Below, piece after piece: positions 8,469-16,499 of a DNA stretch of 64,000 nt (positions are counted from its first letter, which is position 1; every line of letters begins with the position of its first letter). The position numbers and the translations under genes are program-made. This DNA comes from Actinocorallia herbida (GTDB lineage: Bacteria; Actinomycetota; Actinomycetes; Streptosporangiales; Streptosporangiaceae). Under the pieces are notes generated by a model that saw only the letters and a list, made by a program, of their open reading frames with translations, was not told where the DNA came from and ran no database searches. Location of the stretch: assembly GCF_003751225.1 (NCBI RefSeq), contig NZ_RJKE01000001.1, positions 8,122,001 to 8,186,000 of the forward strand, in the 5' to 3' direction.

Positions 8469-9070
8469 CAGCGCCGCCAGACCACGGAGAGGGCGAGCGG
8501 ACGGTCGCGCACCGGCTCGATCTCGCCGAGCCGGGACATGACCGCCCGGCGCACGAGATCGGCGAGATTGCCCGGGTTGCGGTACCCGGTGGCGATCTCC
8601 AGCTCGATCCTGCGCCCGATCACCGCGTGCGCGCCGGTGACCCCTGCCACGCCGCACGCCGCGTTCTCCACGGACCTGGCGAGCGCGTCGCGGCTCAGCG
8701 CCGCCGAGCTCCCCGGATCCGCCGCGCCGATCGCCTCCATCGGGCGGCGGGCGGGCCAGACGGCGTGCGCGAGCAGCGCGAGGCCGCCGAGCAGCATCCC
8801 CCAGCCCGTGGCCGCCACGGACGGATCGGCCCAGGGCGTCGCGCGCAGATCGGCGGCGATCGCCTCGACGAACTCCGGCGGCACCGCGTGCATCCCGTGT
8901 CTTCGCGCGACGATCTCGGCAGCCGCCGCCGCGCACAGTGCGGCGGTGGCCGCGGCGGTGAAGAGCGCGGCGACGGTCCGGCGCGGCTGGAACTCCTCCT
9001 CCGCCCGCAGCCGGGTCTGCCTGCGCAGGGCGGTATCCCCGAACAGCTCTGTGACCAGCGTCTCAGCCAT
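8468..9070 (-). CDS. DUF6286-like membrane protein
   Basis: 200-residue protein: N-terminal basic segment, a hydrophobic helix (about residues 32-55, RTVAALFTAAATAALCAAAA), a second one near residues 85-105 (GWGMLLGGLALLAHAVW), and a C-terminal soluble domain with LARSVENAACGVAGVTGAHAV resembling the Asp23 envelope-stress fold. Coupled to the AmaP-like gene by a one-base overlap. The ATG at 9070 is used; a GTG at 9076 two codons upstream is possible. A separate Asp23/Gls24 gene usual in these clusters is not adjacent. Confidence 0.62.
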   Translation of the reverse strand: MAETLVTELFGDTALRRQTRLRAEEEFQPRRTVAALFTAAATAALCAAAAAEIVARRHGMHAVPPEFVEAIAADLRATPWADPSVAATGWGMLLGGLALLAHAVWPARRPMEAIGAADPGSSAALSRDALARSVENAACGVAGVTGAHAVIGRRIELEIATGYRNPGNLADLVRRAVMSRLGEIEPVRDRPLALSVVWRR

Positions 9071-9162
9071 GGACACGCACAGTAACGGCCCGGCCGTATT
9101 GAGGCATGCCCGACAGGTCCATGATCAAGAAAAGCCGGGTGCCGGACCGGCCCGCCCGCCCC

Positions 9163-9780
9163 TCAATGGAGCGTCTTACCCTCCTTCAACATCAGGACGA
9201 ACTTCTCGATCCTGGCGGAACGGGTGGCGGCGCGCTTCGCCTCCTCGATCCGGAAGACGATCGCGAACCTGTTCTGCGAGCTCAGCGTGGCGAAGAAGGC
9301 CGCGGCCTCCGGCTCGGTGTCGAGCGCCGCCTGGAGATCGGGCGGCACCTCCCGGCTCGACTGCGGCGCGTACGCCGCGGCCCACCGGCCGTCCGCCTTC
9401 GCCGCCTCGACCTGGGCCAGGCCCGCCGGACGCATCAGGCCGCGCGCCTCCAGGGCCGCCACCTTCTCGGTGTTGATCTTCGACCAGCGGCTGCGTGGTC
9501 GGCGCGGGGTGTACTTCTGGAGGAAGTGCACGGCGTCCAGGGCCTTGCGCTGGCCGTCGATCCAGCCGAAGCACAGCGCGTGGTCCAGCGCCTCCGCCGT
9601 GGTCACCGAGGCGACGCCGCTGCCCTTCTTGGCGACCTTGATCCAGACGCCGGCGGCCGTGCCGTGCTCGGCCTCCAGCCACGCCTCGAAATCCGCCGCC
9701 GTCGCGAACTCCAGCGTCGGCAGGCCATCGCCGCCCGCCGCCCCGGCCGCCTGTTCCCGCACACCCGTCTCCCCGTCCAT
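9163..9780 (-). CDS. YdeI/OmpD-associated family protein
   Basis: 205-residue cytoplasmic protein with the family signatures FEAWLEAEHGTAAGVWIKVAKK-like N-terminal block (about residues 30-50), ALDHALCFGWIDGQRKALD, YTPRRPRSRWSKIN, and a C-terminal EEAKRAATRSARIEKFVLML helix. Members have been linked to bacteriocin or envelope stress protection, but biochemistry is poorly known. Monocistronic by spacing. Confidence 0.85.
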   Translation of the reverse strand: MDGETGVREQAAGAAGGDGLPTLEFATAADFEAWLEAEHGTAAGVWIKVAKKGSGVASVTTAEALDHALCFGWIDGQRKALDAVHFLQKYTPRRPRSRWSKINTEKVAALEARGLMRPAGLAQVEAAKADGRWAAAYAPQSSREVPPDLQAALDTEPEAAAFFATLSSQNRFAIVFRIEEAKRAATRSARIEKFVLMLKEGKTLH

Positions 9781-9834
9781 GCCCCCGACGCTAGCCGCGG
9801 GGTACGACAGTTCCGGGTCGCCGGCGCGGATCGG

Positions 9835-10677
9835 TCAGCGGAAGACGACGGTCTTGTCGCCGTTCAGCACCACCCGGTGCTCGGCGTGCCAGCGCACCGC
9901 GCGGGCGAGCGCCAGGCACTCCATGTCGCGGCCGACCCGGCGCAGGTCCTCGGGCGTCTGGGTGTGGTCGACCCGCCCCACCTCCTGCTCGATGATCGGC
10001 CCCTCGTCCAGGTCGGGCGTGACGTAGTGGGCGGTCGCGCCGATCAGCTTGACGCCCCGGGCGTGCGCCTGGTGATAGGGCTTCGCGCCCTTGAACGACG
10101 GCAGGAACGAGTGGTGGATGTTGATCACCCGGCCCTGGAGCTTCGCGCACAGGTCGTCGGTGAGGATCTGCATGTACCGCGCGAGCACGACGAGATCGGC
10201 CCGGTAGTGCTGCACCAGGGTCAGGATCTCGGCCTCCTGCGCCGCCTTCCCCATCGACATGGGCAGGTGGTGGTAGTCGATCCCGTACGACTGGGTGAGC
10301 GGCCGCATGTCCGGATGGTTGGACACCACCGCGACGACGTCGATGTCCAGCAGCCCCGACCGCACCCGGAACAGCAGGTCGTTGAGGCAGTGCCCCTCCC
10401 GGGACACCATGATCAGCACCTTCATCCGGCTCGCCGCGTCCCCGAGGTGCCAGTCGAAGGCGAACTCGGTCGCGATCGGCGCCAGCAGAGTCTGGAGCTC
10501 GCCCAACGGCAGTTGTGCGTCGAACTGCACCCGCAGGAAGAACCGCCCCGTCGACTGGTCCCCATACTGCTGGCTCTCCAGGATGTTGCAGCCCTTCTCG
10601 GCCAGCAACCCCGAGACCGCCGCCACGATCCCGGGCCGGTCCGGACACGACAGCGCCAGGATGTAACTCAAGCCCAA
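9835..10677 (-). CDS. purU: Formyltetrahydrofolate deformylase
   Basis: 280-residue enzyme hydrolysing 10-formyl-THF to formate and THF, balancing one-carbon pools. N-terminal ACT domain (residues 1-80; LSCPDRPGIVAAVSGLLAEKGCNI) and a C-terminal formyltransferase fold with VINIHHSFLPSFKGAKPYHQA and GATAHYVTPDLDEGPIIEQE, which carry the catalytic Asn-His-Asp set. Only TTG codons can start this frame: a stop lies directly upstream and no ATG or GTG occurs before the ACT domain. TTG at 10677 is given; TTG at 10671 is better spaced from GAGGG. Functionally related to the nearby gcv-glyA operon. Confidence 0.95.
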   Translation of the reverse strand: MGLSYILALSCPDRPGIVAAVSGLLAEKGCNILESQQYGDQSTGRFFLRVQFDAQLPLGELQTLLAPIATEFAFDWHLGDAASRMKVLIMVSREGHCLNDLLFRVRSGLLDIDVVAVVSNHPDMRPLTQSYGIDYHHLPMSMGKAAQEAEILTLVQHYRADLVVLARYMQILTDDLCAKLQGRVINIHHSFLPSFKGAKPYHQAHARGVKLIGATAHYVTPDLDEGPIIEQEVGRVDHTQTPEDLRRVGRDMECLALARAVRWHAEHRVVLNGDKTVVFR

Positions 10678-10817
10678 CCCTCACAGCCTGCTCGATTCGG
10701 CCGGCTCGAACGCGGGGCGTCCCGCCCCGACTCCGCGGCCGCACGTAAGCCCCCGAGTCTATGCGCTGGTCGCGGACCCCCGGACGGCCCGGCCGGTAGG
10801 CGCTAGATTCACCACGT

Positions 10818-11681
10818 ATGCAGCGACTTACGGCACTGGTTCTGCTCTGCTCGGTCTTGACCGCCTGTTCCGGCGGTGACATCGGACAGCTCGAGGATCC
10901 CGGACCGCGCACGCCGTCTGCCGAGCGCGGCGGCATCCCCGTCTCGCAGGGCACGCACGTCATGCGGCTCGACCAGCCCGGATTCCGCGACCGCGAGTAC
11001 CGCCTGCGCGTGCCGCGGAACTTCGACGGGCCGCTGCCGCTGGTGCTCGCCGTGCACGGTGGCGCCTCCACCGCGGAGCGGTTCCAGGAGGAGTCCGGCT
11101 TCGACGCGGTGGCCGACGACAAAGGCTTCCTCGTCGCCTACCCGGAGGGCTTCCTGCGCAGTTGGAACGCGGGTCCCTGCTGCGGCCCGGCCAAGGTCGC
11201 CAAGGCCGACGACGCGGGCTTCCTGCGCACCCTGATCGACCGCCTGGTCAGGGCGGGCGTCGCCGACCCGGAGCGGGTGTTCGTCGCGGGGTTCTCCAAC
11301 GGCGGGGGGATGGCCTACCGGCTGGCGTGCGAGGGGCCGGGACGGGTCAAGGGGATCGGGGTGGTGTCGGCGTCACTGGTGATCGGGTGCGAGCCGGAGC
11401 GGCCGGTGTCGGCGATGATCGTGCACGGGCGGAAGGACACGTCGGTGCCGTTCCAGGGCGGGGGACGCCGGGACTTCGACGACTCCCGGCCGTACGCGCC
11501 GGTGTCGAAGGCCGTCACCTTCTTCCGGAAGGCCGCGGGCATTGCGGCCTTGACGTCCGACAAGGGGTGCCGGGCGGGGAAGCGGAAGGGGATCGCCGTC
11601 CGGTTCTGCCCGCACGGCGGCGGACATGTCTGGCCCGAGAACGCCGCCCGGGACCTGTGGAGGTTCTTCGCGGCCCTGTGA
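10818..11681 (+). CDS. Secreted lipoprotein esterase of the PHB depolymerase/LpqC family
   Basis: 287-residue alpha/beta hydrolase (CE1-type). The N-terminus is a lipoprotein signal with lipobox VLTAC, so the enzyme is probably anchored outside the membrane through the Cys at about residue 17. Catalytic features: oxyanion segment LAVHGGAST, nucleophile GFSNGGGMAYRL, and a C-terminal His in CPHGGGHVWPE. Relatives cleave short polyhydroxyalkanoates or feruloyl/acetyl esters; the substrate is unknown. Divergent from purU, with about 140 bp between them holding both promoters. Confidence 0.87.
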   Translation: MQRLTALVLLCSVLTACSGGDIGQLEDPGPRTPSAERGGIPVSQGTHVMRLDQPGFRDREYRLRVPRNFDGPLPLVLAVHGGASTAERFQEESGFDAVADDKGFLVAYPEGFLRSWNAGPCCGPAKVAKADDAGFLRTLIDRLVRAGVADPERVFVAGFSNGGGMAYRLACEGPGRVKGIGVVSASLVIGCEPERPVSAMIVHGRKDTSVPFQGGGRRDFDDSRPYAPVSKAVTFFRKAAGIAALTSDKGCRAGKRKGIAVRFCPHGGGHVWPENAARDLWRFFAAL

Positions 11682-11751
11682 CCGGCGCCCCACTGGGCGA
11701 AATGGACATGAAGTCTTTTCACGTTTCATGTTCTGTGGCAGGCTGGACGGC

Positions 11752-12939
11752 ATGGACCCCCTGAAGCTCAAGGCGCGCTATGACGCGGCCACCGCCGCGT
11801 TCGACGCGCCGTTCGCGATAGTCGACCTCGACGCGTTCCGCGCGAACGCGGCCGACCTCGTGCGCCGGGCGGGGGGCAAACCCGTGCGGGTCGCCAGCAA
11901 GTCCGTGAGGGTGCGGGCGCTGCTGGACGAGGTCCTGAAGATGGACGGGTTCGCCGGGATCATGGCGTTCACGCTGCCCGAGGCCCTCTGGCTCGCCGCG
12001 CACGGGACCAGCGACGACATCCTCGTCGCCTACCCCACGGCCGACCGCGGCGCGCTGCGCAGGCTCGCCGACGACGAGCACGCCGCCTCCGTCGTCACCC
12101 TGATGGTGGACTGCGTCGAGCACCTCGAACTGATGCCGTCCGACGGCCACCCGATCCGGGTGTGCATGGACATCGACGCCGGATACCGGGTGCTCGGCGG
12201 CCGGATCAAGGTCGGCGCGCAGCGGTCCCCGATCGTCACGCCGGCCCAGGCCCGCGCGTTCGCCGAGGAGATCGCCAAGCGGCCGAACCTGCGGCTGGTC
12301 GGCATCATGGGTTACGAGTCGCAGATCGCCGGGGTCGGCGACGCACCGGCCGGGCAGCCCGCCAGGGCGCGGATCATCCGGGCCATGCAGTCGCGGTCCA
12401 GGCTCGAGCTCGCGGCCCGGCGCGGCGAGATCGTCCGGCGGGTCCGCGAGGTCGCCGACGTCGAGTTCGTCAACGGCGGCGGCACCGGCAGCGTCGAGTG
12501 GACCGTCGCGGAACGGGCGATCACCGAGGTCGCCTCGGGCTCCGGGCTCTTCCACCCGCACCTTTTCGACCACTACACGGCGTTCCACGGCATCCCCGCC
12601 GCGCTGTTCGCGCTGCCCGTCGTGCGGCGGCCCGGCCCGGGCGTCGCGACCTGCCTCGGCGGCGGCTACCTGGCGTCCGGCCCCGCCGACGCGCTGCGCC
12701 TGCCCCAGCCGTACCTGCCGCCCGGCCTGAAGTTCACCGCGCTGGAGGGCGCGGGCGAGGTCCAGACTCCGCTCACCGGGGCCGCCGCCGACCGGCTGGA
12801 GATCGGCGACCGGGTCTGGTTCCGGCACACCAAGGCCGGCGAACTGTGCGAGCGGTTCGAGGCCGTACATTTGATCTCGGGCGAGCGCACCGTTCGCACC
12901 GTCCCGACCTATCGTGGCGAGGGACAGACCTTCCTTTAA
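11752..12939 (+). CDS. PLP-dependent amino acid deaminase/aldolase (D-threonine aldolase-like)
   Basis: 395-residue fold-type III PLP enzyme. The alanine-racemase-like barrel begins at DAPFAIVDLDAFRANAADLVRRAG, with the likely PLP lysine in VRVASKSVR. The C-terminal part has the D-threonine-aldolase signature VWFRHTKAGELCERFEAVHL with candidate metal ligands. Family enzymes cleave or deaminate D-3-hydroxyamino acids; the substrate is unknown here. The start is the ATG at 11752, since upstream sequence in this frame has no similarity. It opens a cassette with a PfkB kinase (16-bp gap) and a GH4 enzyme. Confidence 0.85.
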   Translation: MDPLKLKARYDAATAAFDAPFAIVDLDAFRANAADLVRRAGGKPVRVASKSVRVRALLDEVLKMDGFAGIMAFTLPEALWLAAHGTSDDILVAYPTADRGALRRLADDEHAASVVTLMVDCVEHLELMPSDGHPIRVCMDIDAGYRVLGGRIKVGAQRSPIVTPAQARAFAEEIAKRPNLRLVGIMGYESQIAGVGDAPAGQPARARIIRAMQSRSRLELAARRGEIVRRVREVADVEFVNGGGTGSVEWTVAERAITEVASGSGLFHPHLFDHYTAFHGIPAALFALPVVRRPGPGVATCLGGGYLASGPADALRLPQPYLPPGLKFTALEGAGEVQTPLTGAAADRLEIGDRVWFRHTKAGELCERFEAVHLISGERTVRTVPTYRGEGQTFL

Positions 12940-12955
12940 CGCCGGAGGTGGGCCG

Positions 12956-14005
12956 ATGAGCGACCCGTGCGGCGGGCGCCCCGAGCCGACCACCGCGGGC
13001 CTCGACGTCTTCCTGTCCGGCCAGGTCTACATGGACATGATCTTCACCGGGCTGCCCGGTCCGCCCCCTCCCGGCGGCGAGGTCATCACCGACGGCCTGG
13101 GCTCGGCCCCCGGCGGCGTCGCCAACATGGCGGTGGCGATGAGCCGGCTCGGCCTGCGCGTCGGCCTCGCCGCGGCCTTCGGCGACGACATCTTCGGCAC
13201 CTATCTCTGGGACACCCTGGCCGAGCAGGAGAACGTCGACCTCGCCTGGTCCCGGCGGATGCCGGGCTGGTCGAGCCCCGTCACCGTCTCGCTCGCCTAC
13301 GACGCCGACCGCAGCATGGTCACGTACGTCAATCCGCTCCCGCCGCTCGCGCCCGTGGGCGCCCCGCCCCCGGCCAGGACCTGCGTCATCGACATCGCCC
13401 AGCCCGTGCCGCCGTGGGCGGTGGAGCTGCGCGCCGCGGGCGGCCTCGTGGTCGCCGACCTCGGCTGGGATCCCACCGAGACCTGGTCGGCCGACGTGCT
13501 CGACCGGCTCAGGCACGTCGACATCTTCCTGCCCAACGCCGTCGAGGCGATGGCCTACACCCGGACCTCGACCCCCTCCGCCGCGCTGGAGCACCTGGCC
13601 CGGCTCGTGCCGACCGTCGTCGTCAAGCGCGGGGCCGAGGGCGCGCTCGCCGCGCACGGCCGGGAGCGCGCCGCCGAGCCCGCGCTGCCGGTCGACGCGC
13701 TCGACCCGACGGGCGCGGGCGACGTGTTCTGCGCCGCGTTCGTCTACGGCACCCTCGCCGGGTGGGGGCTGCCGCAGCGGCTGCGGTTCGCCAACCTGTG
13801 CGCGGGCCTGTCGGTGCGGCACTACAGCGGCTCGCTCGGCGCGCCCTGCTGGGGCGAGATCGCCGCGTTCGGGGAGACCGGAGAGGTCCCCGGCGAGGTG
13901 CTGGAGAACTACGCGTTCGTGGTCGAGCACATCCCCGATTCCGAGCTGGACCGCGGGCCCGAGTCCGTCGCGCGGGCCCAGCCGACCCTGAGAGGACGCC
14001 AGTGA
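12956..14005 (+). CDS. PfkB family carbohydrate kinase
   Basis: 349-residue ribokinase-like sugar kinase. Motif 1 is GGVANMAVAMSRLG near residue 46; the ATP/anion-hole motif is DPTGAGDVFCAAF near residue 255, with the catalytic Asp in GAGD. The start ATG at 12956 follows GGAGG at good spacing. Its stop overlaps the GH4 start (GTGA), so the two are translationally coupled. The sugar is unknown; phosphorylating a product before or after a 6-phosphoglycosidase is the natural inference. Confidence 0.88.
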   Translation: MSDPCGGRPEPTTAGLDVFLSGQVYMDMIFTGLPGPPPPGGEVITDGLGSAPGGVANMAVAMSRLGLRVGLAAAFGDDIFGTYLWDTLAEQENVDLAWSRRMPGWSSPVTVSLAYDADRSMVTYVNPLPPLAPVGAPPPARTCVIDIAQPVPPWAVELRAAGGLVVADLGWDPTETWSADVLDRLRHVDIFLPNAVEAMAYTRTSTPSAALEHLARLVPTVVVKRGAEGALAAHGRERAAEPALPVDALDPTGAGDVFCAAFVYGTLAGWGLPQRLRFANLCAGLSVRHYSGSLGAPCWGEIAAFGETGEVPGEVLENYAFVVEHIPDSELDRGPESVARAQPTLRGRQ

Positions 14006-15264
14006 AGATCGCCGTCGTGGGCGCGGGAAGCGGCTACCTGCCGGGGGTCGTGCGCGGGGTGCTGCACCGGGCGGACGACCTGCGCGGCGCCGAACTCGCC
14101 TTCCACGACCCGGACGTCCCGGCGATGGAGCTGATGGCGCGGCTCGCCCGCGGCATGCTCAAGGGCCTGTGCCGGGTCACCGAGCATCCGGCGCTGAAGA
14201 CCGCCCTGGACGGGGCCGACTTCGTCTTCACGACGTTCCGCCCCGGCGGGATGCCCGCCCGCCACCTCGACGAGGCGATCCCGCTCGGGCACGGCGTCGT
14301 CGGCCAGGAGACGGCAGGGCCCGGCGGGTTCCTCATGGCCTGCCGGTCGGTGCCCGTGCTGCTGGAGCTCGCCGAGCTCGCGCCCGAGAACGCCTGGATC
14401 GTCAATTACACCAACCCGACCAGCGTCGTCACCGACGCGGTGCTCCAGCGCTTCCCGGGGCGCCGCTTCCTCGGCCTGTGCGACCAGAGCGTCGGCGACA
14501 CCGAGATGTGGGAGGACCTCCTCGGCCTCGAAGGGCTGGAGCCCGACTGGATCGGCCTGAACCACCTGACCTGGGCCGACACCGTCCGCCACCGCGGCAT
14601 GCCCCTCGACCTCGCGCCCCTGCTCGCCGCGCTGGAGCCCCCGGACGGCGGCGCGACGCCCTGGCGGGACCCTTCCCGGATGGCCGACCTCGGCAAGGCA
14701 CTGGGATTCCTCCCCAACTCCTACGCCAAGTACTACTTCTTCCATGACGAGGTCGTCGCCGAGCTGCGCAAGAAGGGCACCACCCGAGCGCAGGACATCA
14801 TGGGGACGCTCCCCGCGTTCTACGCCCAGGTCGAAGCCGAGTCACGCAAGGCCGATCCCGACCCGTCACGCGAGCGGGGCGGCGGGGAGCACGGCGAGTT
14901 CGCGATCGACGTCATCTGCGCGATCGCCGGGGACGAGGGCCGGAGGATGGTGCTCAACGTGCCGAACACCGGGCGTGCGATCCCGTCGCTGGCCGCGGAC
15001 ACCGTGGTGGAGATGCCCTGCCTGGTGGACGCCCGGGGCGCGGCGCCGCTGCCCGTCGGCGACCTTCCGCTGCCGGTGCGCGGCCTCACCCAGGCGGCCG
15101 CGTGCTACGAGCGGCTCGCCTCGCGGGCGGCGACCACCGGCGACCGCGCGGTGGCGCTCCAGGCGCTGATGGCGCATCCGTTCGTGCCGGGCAAGCGGGC
15201 GGCCGAGGCGATCCTCACCGAGGGCCTGGCGGCGCACGCCGCCGATCTGCCGCAGTTCCGCTGA
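14002..15264 (+). CDS. Glycoside hydrolase family 4, 6-phospho-beta-glucosidase-like
   Basis: 420-residue GH4 enzyme, a family that cleaves glycosides by an NAD+ and metal dependent redox-elimination mechanism. The N-terminal Rossmann motif GAGSGYLPGVVRGV, NYTNPTSV, Cys160 (FLGLCDQS) and His188 (GLNHLTW), the usual metal ligands, are all present. The start is a GTG at 14002 overlapping the kinase stop by 4 bp. Phospho-specificity is inferred from the family and the coupled kinase; no PTS genes are in view, so the kinase may supply the phosphate. Confidence 0.9.
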   Translation: MKIAVVGAGSGYLPGVVRGVLHRADDLRGAELAFHDPDVPAMELMARLARGMLKGLCRVTEHPALKTALDGADFVFTTFRPGGMPARHLDEAIPLGHGVVGQETAGPGGFLMACRSVPVLLELAELAPENAWIVNYTNPTSVVTDAVLQRFPGRRFLGLCDQSVGDTEMWEDLLGLEGLEPDWIGLNHLTWADTVRHRGMPLDLAPLLAALEPPDGGATPWRDPSRMADLGKALGFLPNSYAKYYFFHDEVVAELRKKGTTRAQDIMGTLPAFYAQVEAESRKADPDPSRERGGGEHGEFAIDVICAIAGDEGRRMVLNVPNTGRAIPSLAADTVVEMPCLVDARGAAPLPVGDLPLPVRGLTQAAACYERLASRAATTGDRAVALQALMAHPFVPGKRAAEAILTEGLAAHAADLPQFR

Positions 15265-15271
15265 GGCGTGC

Positions 15272-15607
15272 TCAGAGGGGCAGGGTCAGTTCCAGCCGCG
15301 TCCGCTTGGCCGAGCGGCGCGAGCCGAGCACCAGCAGCAGCGTGACGCCCGCGGCGATCGCGCCGCCGACGATGAGCAGCCGCTTGCGCTGCTCCTCCGA
15401 GATCGGGGACTCCTGCCCCTCCTTCGGCGAGACGACGGAGCCGAGCGCCTGGGCGACATGGGTGATCTCCTCGCGGGCGCGCTCTCCCGTCCGGTGCACG
15501 ATCGCGGCGGGCGCGACGCGTTTGGCCAGCGCGTCGACATTGCGCGCGAGGTCTGCCAGCTCCCCTTCGATCTCCTGCTTGATCAGGTCAGGATTCCTGT
15601 CGGCCAT
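15272..15607 (-). CDS. DUF3618 domain protein
   Basis: 111-residue small membrane protein. The N-terminal DUF3618 signature DPDLI-type helix (NPDLIKQEIEGELADLARNVDALAKRV) is followed by a linker and one transmembrane helix near residues 77-95 (LLIVGGAIAAGVTLLLVLG), then a basic C-terminus. In other actinomycetes DUF3618 proteins sit next to phage-holin-like and DUF4235 proteins of envelope stress islands; here it is alone, divergent from bcp. Confidence 0.82.
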   Translation of the reverse strand: MADRNPDLIKQEIEGELADLARNVDALAKRVAPAAIVHRTGERAREEITHVAQALGSVVSPKEGQESPISEEQRKRLLIVGGAIAAGVTLLLVLGSRRSAKRTRLELTLPL

Positions 15608-15711
15608 CCCGCGTCCCCATGTTCGGCGTAGTGTCAGGTGTGTCGATCAGTCTCGCAGGTCGCACCAGCGCGTGCCGCCGCGAGGCCCGGTAAATTGGAC
15701 CGGCGGCACTC

Positions 15712-16197
15712 ATGGCGAAAGGATCCAAGGTGACAAATCGTCTCGAACCAGGCGATGAAGCTCCGGACTTCACCCTCACCGACGCGGAAGGCAAGCCCTT
15801 CACTCTGTCCTCCCTGCGGGGCGACCGGGTGATCCTCTACTTCTACCCCGCCGCCATGACACCGGGCTGCACCAAGGAGTCCGTCGACTTCGAGGACGCC
15901 CTCCCCGCGCTCGCCGAGGCCGGCGTCAAGGTCGTCGGCATCTCGCCCGACGCCCCCGCCAAGCTCGCCAAGTTCGCCGAACGCGACGGCCTCACCTTCC
16001 CGCTCCTGTCGGACCCCGACAAGGAGGTCCTCCAGGCCTACTCCGCCTACGGCGAGAAGAAGCTCTACGGGAAGGTCACCGTCGGCGTCATCCGGTCCAC
16101 GTTCGTCATCGACGCCGAAGGCAAGGTCGAGAAGGCGTACTACAACGTGAAGGCCACCGGGCACGTCGCCCGGATCCGGCGGGAACTCGCCCTCTGA
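15712..16197 (+). CDS. bcp: Thiol peroxidase of the Bcp/AhpC-TSA family, one-cysteine form
   Basis: 161-residue peroxiredoxin reducing hydroperoxides in the cytoplasm. Family motifs: PGDEAPDFTLTDAEG, then FYPAAMTPGCTKES with the peroxidatic Cys53. The resolving cysteine usually found five residues later is Val58, and Cys53 is the only cysteine in the protein. It must therefore be resolved by an external thiol (mycothiol, thioredoxin or similar; inference). Starts at ATG 15712; a GTG at codon 7 is an alternative. Divergent from the DUF3618 gene; the tRNA gene lies about 40 bp downstream. Confidence 0.92.
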   Translation: MAKGSKVTNRLEPGDEAPDFTLTDAEGKPFTLSSLRGDRVILYFYPAAMTPGCTKESVDFEDALPALAEAGVKVVGISPDAPAKLAKFAERDGLTFPLLSDPDKEVLQAYSAYGEKKLYGKVTVGVIRSTFVIDAEGKVEKAYYNVKATGHVARIRRELAL

Positions 16198-16237
16198 ACA
16201 CCTCGGGCGTCCCGCTGATATCGTCGGGGCTCCCGAA

Positions 16238-16311
16238 GGGGCCGTAGCCCAATTGGCAGAGGCCGGCGGTTTAGGTCCGTCGTGTTGTGGGTTCGAGTCC
16301 CACCGGCCCCA
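16238..16311 (+). tRNA. tRNA with UAG anticodon (Leu-type codon), short variable arm
   Basis: Complete cloverleaf read by eye. Acceptor GGGGCCG (16238-16244) pairs perfectly with CGGCCCC (16304-16310), discriminator A16311; the CCA end is not fully encoded (ACCT). D stem GCC/GGC, anticodon stem GGCGG/CCGTC with one G-T pair, loop TTTAGGT giving anticodon TAG (16272-16274), T stem GTGGG/CCCAC with TTCGAGT loop. The variable region is only GTGTT. The anticodon reads CUA (Leu), but leucine tRNAs normally have a long variable arm, so its charging identity is not certain. Confidence 0.85.
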
Positions 16312-16320
16312 CCTCGGAGA

Positions 16321-16353
16321 GGCGGCATCGCGCATCGGCGGAGCCGCCTTTCG
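16321..16353 (+). terminator. Hairpin after the tRNA gene
   Basis: GGCGGC (16321-16326) pairs with GCCGCC (16343-16348) over a 16-nt loop and is followed by TTTC. Placed 10 bp after the tRNA 3' end, a likely tRNA transcript terminator. Confidence 0.4.
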
Positions 16354-16499
16354 CGTCGGCGGCCGGGTCCGGCCAGCCGCGGGCGGAACCCGGATCGGAC
16401 GCCGGACGCACGACCGTCAATATGTGAAATATCGGCGGGACGCATCGCGGTCCCGACGCGTACCCTGGGTGGATCGACGTCGTGGGGGCGCGGTTAAGG

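Noticed and set aside
12967-15264. 765-codon frame that would fuse a novel domain to the GH4 enzyme
   Set aside because: The first part is antiframe sequence of the PfkB kinase; GH4 starts at the GTG at 14002.
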